From contig CAJUJF010000010.1 of NCBI GenBank assembly GCA_910586825.1, positions 1 to 64,000 of the forward strand: a DNA stretch of 64,000 bases, given 5' to 3'. The notes beneath the pieces are model-generated. The model was not told the DNA's origin. It saw only the letters and a program-made list of their open reading frames with translations, and ran no database searches. The stretch comes from an uncultured Christensenellaceae bacterium. Its GTDB lineage: Bacteria; Bacillota; Clostridia; Christensenellales; Borkfalkiaceae. Positions 60,416 to 64,000 of the stretch are shown here, one piece after another; position 1 is the first letter of the stretch; each line of letters starts with the position of its first letter. The position numbers and the translations under genes are program-made.

Positions 60416-61588
60416 GTGATCAATTTTTACTATAACAACCCTACGCGGATCGTCTTCGGGAGCGGAAAACTGAACTCTCTGCACGAACAGGAATTTCCCG
60501 GCAAAAAGGCTCTGCTGCTCATTTCCAACGGCAAATCGGCGAAAACGAACGGCTCGTTCGACAAAGTCGTTTCCGAACTGAAAAAAGCGGGCGTAGACTA
60601 CGCCGTATTCGATAAGATCATGGAAAATCCGATCCGCGAAGCGATCATGGAGGGCGCGGCGGTCGCAAGAGAAAACGGTTGCGATTTCATTCTCGCGCTC
60701 GGCGGCGGCGCGGTTCTCGACAGTTCCGCCGGAATCGCGGCGATGGCGACCAACGACGGCGATCTTTGGGATTACGTTTCGGGCGGCACGGGCAAAGCCC
60801 TGCCGCGCAAGAACAAGGGGATCCCCATCGTCGCCATTCCCACCACCTCCGGAACCGGTTCGGAAGTGAACTGCTGGGGCGTGATTTCCAATCTCGAAAC
60901 CAAAGAAAAGATCGGCTTCGGCGCGGAAGATCTGGTGCCCGTTCTCGCAATCGTCGATCCCGAACTCATGAAAACGGTGCCGCCGAAATACACGGCGTAT
61001 CAGGGCTTCGACGCGCTGTTCCACAATACCGAAGTGATGATCAGCAAAGGGATCAACGTACTCAGCGAAGCGATCGCCCTTTCGGCGATCGAAAACATCG
61101 CCGCCTACCTCCCCCGCGCGGTAAAGGACGGGAACGATCTCGAAGCGAGAGAGCGGGTTGCCTACGGCTCTACCGTCGCGGGCATGACCATGCAGCTTTC
61201 GAACGTGACGGCGCAACATTCCATGGAACACGCGATGAGCGCGTACCACCACGATCTTCCGCACGGCGCGGGACTGATCATGATCTCCCTGGAATTCGCG
61301 CGGTTCTTTATCGAAAAACACGCTTGCGACGCGCAGTTCGTGAAAATGGCGCGCGTGATGGGAATCCCAGACGCCGAAAAAGCGGAGGACTTTCTCACCG
61401 CGCTCGAAAACCTGCAAAAAGCGTGCGGCGTGGACGGATTGAAAATGAGCGACTACGGAATCGCATACGACGAAGCGGACGCGCTTGCAAAGAACGCCCG
61501 CGAGACAATGGGCGGACTGTTCCTCTCCAACCCCTGCGAAATGACGCACGCAGACTGCAAACGCATTTTCGAAAAAGCCTATCGTTAA
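60416..61588 (+). CDS. Iron-dependent alcohol dehydrogenase (butanol-type)
   Basis: A 390-residue group III alcohol dehydrogenase that reduces aldehydes to alcohols with NAD(P)H. It has the dinucleotide motif ALGGGAVLDSS, PTTSGTGSEV, and metal ligands in FDALFHNTE, HSMEHAMSAYHHDLPHG. Physiological substrate is probably butyraldehyde or acetaldehyde, closing redox balance after PFOR. The start codon is GTG at 60416, fixed by GGAGG 6 bases upstream. It follows nifJ and lies behind its terminator. Confidence 0.93.
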   Translation: MINFYYNNPTRIVFGSGKLNSLHEQEFPGKKALLLISNGKSAKTNGSFDKVVSELKKAGVDYAVFDKIMENPIREAIMEGAAVARENGCDFILALGGGAVLDSSAGIAAMATNDGDLWDYVSGGTGKALPRKNKGIPIVAIPTTSGTGSEVNCWGVISNLETKEKIGFGAEDLVPVLAIVDPELMKTVPPKYTAYQGFDALFHNTEVMISKGINVLSEAIALSAIENIAAYLPRAVKDGNDLEARERVAYGSTVAGMTMQLSNVTAQHSMEHAMSAYHHDLPHGAGLIMISLEFARFFIEKHACDAQFVKMARVMGIPDAEKAEDFLTALENLQKACGVDGLKMSDYGIAYDEADALAKNARETMGGLFLSNPCEMTHADCKRIFEKAYR

Positions 61589-61634
61589 TCAGCGTTTGAA
61601 AGCGGTCTTTTCCTCAAAAACGTTTCTTTTAAAG

Positions 61635-61664
61635 AAAACGGGATCCTCCGATCCCGTTTTTTGT
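61635..61664 (+). terminator. Terminator of the alcohol dehydrogenase gene
   Basis: ACGGGATC-CTCC-GATCCCGT stem followed by TTTTTT. Confidence 0.88.
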
Positions 61665-61702
61665 TTATCGGCAATTTTAGCGCGGCGGAAAAACGCGAAA
61701 TC

Positions 61703-61774
61703 GGGAAAGTAACAGCGCGGACCGGAAAAGTAACAACGGTTCGGGATACATTCCGAACCGTTTTATGATATAAT
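61703..61774 (+). promoter_or_regulatory. Promoter and putative operators of the HTH gene
   Basis: TATAAT at 61769-61774 lies 28 bases before the start codon, but no good -35 element precedes it. In its place are a perfect 10-bp inverted repeat (61735-61744 with 61753-61762) and, upstream, two direct repeats ending in AAGTAACA at 61705-61714 and 61726-61735, spaced 21 bases (two helical turns). The layout suits a controlled promoter, perhaps bound by the gene's own HTH product. Confidence 0.5.
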
Positions 61775-61802
61775 GACGACAAGAGAACAGCGAGGTTTTA
61801 CG

Positions 61803-63398
61803 ATGCAATTCAACGAAAAGCTGAAACTTTTGCGAAAAGAAAAAGGAATTTCGCAAGCCGCGCTTGCCGAACGGATCTACGTAAGCAGAAGCGCCGTCGC
61901 GAAATGGGAAAACGGACACGGTCTTCCGAGCGAGGAATCGTTAAACATGCTTGCGGCTTTTTTCGGCGTCGCGGCCGAAGAACTCCTTTCCGACCCCGTC
62001 AACGAGACCGTGATCGTCGCGAAAAACAAGAAGCTTACGAAGCAGAAAATCTGGATCCTGATTTTGAGCGGCATTCTGTTTCTGGCGTCTTCGATCGCGA
62101 TCGCGTTTACCGTTTTATATGCAAACAACCGCCGTTTGCATTTCTTTCCCGAACCGACCTTCACGCAAGAGCTGATCTTTGCGACCGAACGGGAAACGGA
62201 CCCCCTTTCGTTTATCGTTTACGGAGACGGCGAACTCGCCGACGGCAAAGAGTTTGCCGCGAGCAGAACTTTTGAAATAAAACACGGCGTCGGAGAACTG
62301 AAACTGCCGCAGTTGCTTTTAAGAAAAACCGTAAACGGCGCCGTTACTTACGAAAGTGTGAAATATGAAAACATCATTATTTATTCCGTCGGTCCGTTGG
62401 CGGTCAGAAAATCGGAAAACGAAATCTTTCTTCTCCCGACGGATTACTATCTCGACGAGTTCGACGGGCGTGCCAATCTCAAATACGGCGATCTTGTCGT
62501 ATCCGTCAGAATCGAACGCCATAGAATCACGGCGCAAAGCGTCGCAATCCGTTTAGACGACGGTACGAATTCCGTCGGTCTGGCGCGGAAAAAGCTTATA
62601 AGCGCGGAGGTTCTTCCCTACAACGCCGACGGGACCTTAGTCATCTCGATCGAAAAAATCATGCGGAAAGACGGCTCGCAATACACGGGCGACCTTTCGG
62701 ACTGTGCGAAAATCGAAAACCATTACCTGACGGTTTCCGAAACCGCCGAAATCGGCGCGCGGATTCACATAACCGCGACGGCGGTCAAAGACAACGTCAA
62801 AAGCGACGAACTCATCGTCGAAGTCGTACGCGTCCCGATCGAAAATTTCAACTTGCGTTTCGAAGATCTCGCCACGAATATCGACATCGGGGAAAGCCGG
62901 CTTCTGACGCTGCTCGTACGCCCGTCGGACGCAACGTTTAACGTCTTAAAAGAAGAGGCGAAACTTGCGCTCTTGACGCCCGAAATCGCCCTTTTGGAAC
63001 TAACCGAAAACGGCTGGCGTCTTACCGTAACAAGCGATAAAAGCGCCGTCGGAAAAATCGTTACCGTTCGGGTGGAAGCGGACGGGCTCGTCGAAAATTT
63101 TTCTTGGGACGTGACAAGAATCCCCGTCGAGAGCGTCGCCGTCATGAATGCGGATGCGAACGGGGAAGCGCAGGAAACGTTCGAAACGTCCTTAAACGAC
63201 AGACTGCGGATGCTTGTAAAAATCAAGCCGGAAAACGCGACGTACGACAAAATCATCGATACCGCACGGCGGACGCGCCTCGGCTCGGCAGATATTTCTC
63301 CCTGTCGGAGGACGGCGTGCCGGCCGCTTCCGAAAAAGCCCTCGCGGGCTCGGAAATCTTCGTCGGCGTCTATGTCGGCAGAAAACGCGCGAAGCTGA
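61803..63398 (+). CDS. Membrane-bound HTH regulator with Ig-like domains, frameshifted end
   Basis: The protein has an Xre-type helix-turn-helix (residues 3-57, LRKEKGISQAALAERIYVSRSAVAKWENG), one transmembrane helix (about 82-106) and a large C-terminal exterior part with Big/Ig-like beta repeats (for example VPIENFNLRFEDL and IPVESVAVMNADANGEAQ, both followed by a R-P-x-DATF or K-P-ENATY unit). Such proteins link a DNA-binding head to a surface sensor. The ATG at 61803 follows GAGG. Near 63262 the coherent reading jumps frame. The present frame ends in a Ser/Arg-rich tail at 63398. Another frame gives a sensible end (GRYFSLSEDGVPAASEKALA and on to NPA) at 63427. A real indel or a sequencing error cannot be told apart. 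Confidence 0.78.
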   Translation: MQFNEKLKLLRKEKGISQAALAERIYVSRSAVAKWENGHGLPSEESLNMLAAFFGVAAEELLSDPVNETVIVAKNKKLTKQKIWILILSGILFLASSIAIAFTVLYANNRRLHFFPEPTFTQELIFATERETDPLSFIVYGDGELADGKEFAASRTFEIKHGVGELKLPQLLLRKTVNGAVTYESVKYENIIIYSVGPLAVRKSENEIFLLPTDYYLDEFDGRANLKYGDLVVSVRIERHRITAQSVAIRLDDGTNSVGLARKKLISAEVLPYNADGTLVISIEKIMRKDGSQYTGDLSDCAKIENHYLTVSETAEIGARIHITATAVKDNVKSDELIVEVVRVPIENFNLRFEDLATNIDIGESRLLTLLVRPSDATFNVLKEEAKLALLTPEIALLELTENGWRLTVTSDKSAVGKIVTVRVEADGLVENFSWDVTRIPVESVAVMNADANGEAQETFETSLNDRLRMLVKIKPENATYDKIIDTARRTRLGSADISPCRRTACRPLPKKPSRARKSSSASMSAENARS

Positions 63399-63485
63399 TC
63401 AGGATCGTCGTCCGCAATCCCGCCTGAAAGGATTCCTCTTTGCCTGTCGATGCGTTTCCGCCGCCGAAGCGAAAGGACATATCGA

Positions 63486-63519
63486 AAAAGCTCTCGGCTA
63501 TCCGCCGGGAGCTTTTGTG
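63486..63519. terminator. Terminator between the HTH gene and the kinase gene
   Basis: A 13-bp stem with one G-U pair (63486-63498 with 63504-63516) flanked by A- and T-runs, so it suits both convergent genes. Confidence 0.8.
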
Positions 63520-63542
63520 TTTGATAAATTCACGTCGCAAAA

Positions 63543-64000
63543 TCATTCTTTCGATCCGATTCTTTTTTGCAACGCTTCCGCCTCTGCGCGCGTGGGAACG
63601 GATACCTGCGCCCCGCGGCGGGTCACCGCGATTCCGGAACAGAGAGACGCGAAAGAAGCCGCCTCTTTCAAATCCGCGCCTTCGGCGAGTTTCACGCACA
63701 GCGCGCCGCAGTAGGTATCTCCCGCCGCCGTCGTATCCACCGCCTCCCCCGCGTCTACGCACGGGATCCGAAGCCGCTCCTTACGCGTATACACAAGCGA
63801 GCCCTGTTCGCCGAGCGTGACGATCACCCCGCCCGCGCCGAGAGACAGCAACGTTTCGCACCCCGCTTCGATCTCCTCCCGCCCGCTCAGCAATTTCAGC
63901 TCTTTGCGGTTGGGCGTGATCAGGTCGGCATACGATACCGCCTCCCGCGCCTCCGACTTTGCGGGCGCGGGATTCAACACGGTAAACAGCCCTTTTTCTT
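63543..64000 (-). CDS. Ribokinase-family (PfkB) sugar kinase, C-terminal part
   Basis: The gene runs off the right end of the window. Visible are about 150 C-terminal residues: the FTVLNPAPA strand, the ADLITPNRKELKLLSG motif, GAGGVIVTLGEQGS, and the catalytic anion-hole segment DTTAAGDTYCGAL (Asp is the base). This pattern matches ribokinase more than fructokinase. The first G of the usual GAGD motif is Ala (AAGD), a tolerated variant. The neighbour is the convergent HTH gene. Confidence 0.85.
   Translation of the reverse strand, partial: EKGLFTVLNPAPAKSEAREAVSYADLITPNRKELKLLSGREEIEAGCETLLSLGAGGVIVTLGEQGSLVYTRKERLRIPCVDAGEAVDTTAAGDTYCGALCVKLAEGADLKEAASFASLCSGIAVTRRGAQVSVPTRAEAEALQKRIGSKE

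Overview
The window looks like the chromosome of an anaerobic, spore-forming-lineage Bacillota, most likely an uncultured gut-type Clostridia. The evidence is a YunB sporulation protein, pyruvate:ferredoxin oxidoreductase, an iron-dependent alcohol dehydrogenase, an ECF transporter module, lipoprotein signal peptides, strong GGAGG ribosome sites and canonical TTGACA/TATAAT promoters. Overall GC is moderate. The species cannot be named from the sequence alone. I see no phage, insertion sequence or CRISPR array.

Layout. 1-135: two lysine tRNAs (the first cut by the window edge). 288-3395: a secreted, membrane-anchored transglutaminase-like protein. 3396-5048: a gene-poor, decayed stretch with a xylulokinase remnant, inverted repeats and tRNA-Thr. 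5049-15122: envelope and housekeeping genes (a MurG-family transferase, yunB, a YjzC-like small protein, uppP, a foldase-like lipoprotein, mfd, pth, prs). 15246-22173: malic enzyme, a GH51 arabinofuranosidase lipoprotein, an MFS transporter, and a Na/Pi-type transporter behind a riboswitch-like leader. 22560-23283: a truncated deaminase and tRNA-Ser.

23410-48145 (minus strand) is the most unusual part. A hybrid histidine kinase, an extracellular solute-binding lipoprotein, a REC/HD-GYP/GGDEF response regulator and an HPt protein form a tight phosphorelay operon that should control cyclic di-GMP. Two small proteins follow (a coiled coil and a one-TM protein). Then comes a 4976-residue surface protein built of dozens of Ig-like repeats, with its own promoter. 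Its stop codon overlaps the start of an 849-residue membrane protein that carries a nearly perfect 642-bp internal duplication. The one-TM protein is a paralogue of the N-terminus of that 849-residue protein. I read the cluster as a possible signal-controlled giant-adhesin system; the functional link is inference.

48315-54822: mnmE with a LysR regulator, then an operon of ecfA1, ecfA2, ecfT, truA and a membrane protein. 54959-56232: a leucine-rich-repeat lipoprotein behind a highly structured 5' leader that ends in a terminator. 56790-61588: pyruvate:ferredoxin oxidoreductase and an iron alcohol dehydrogenase. 61803-63427: a membrane-tethered HTH regulator with a frameshifted tail. The window ends inside a ribokinase-family gene.
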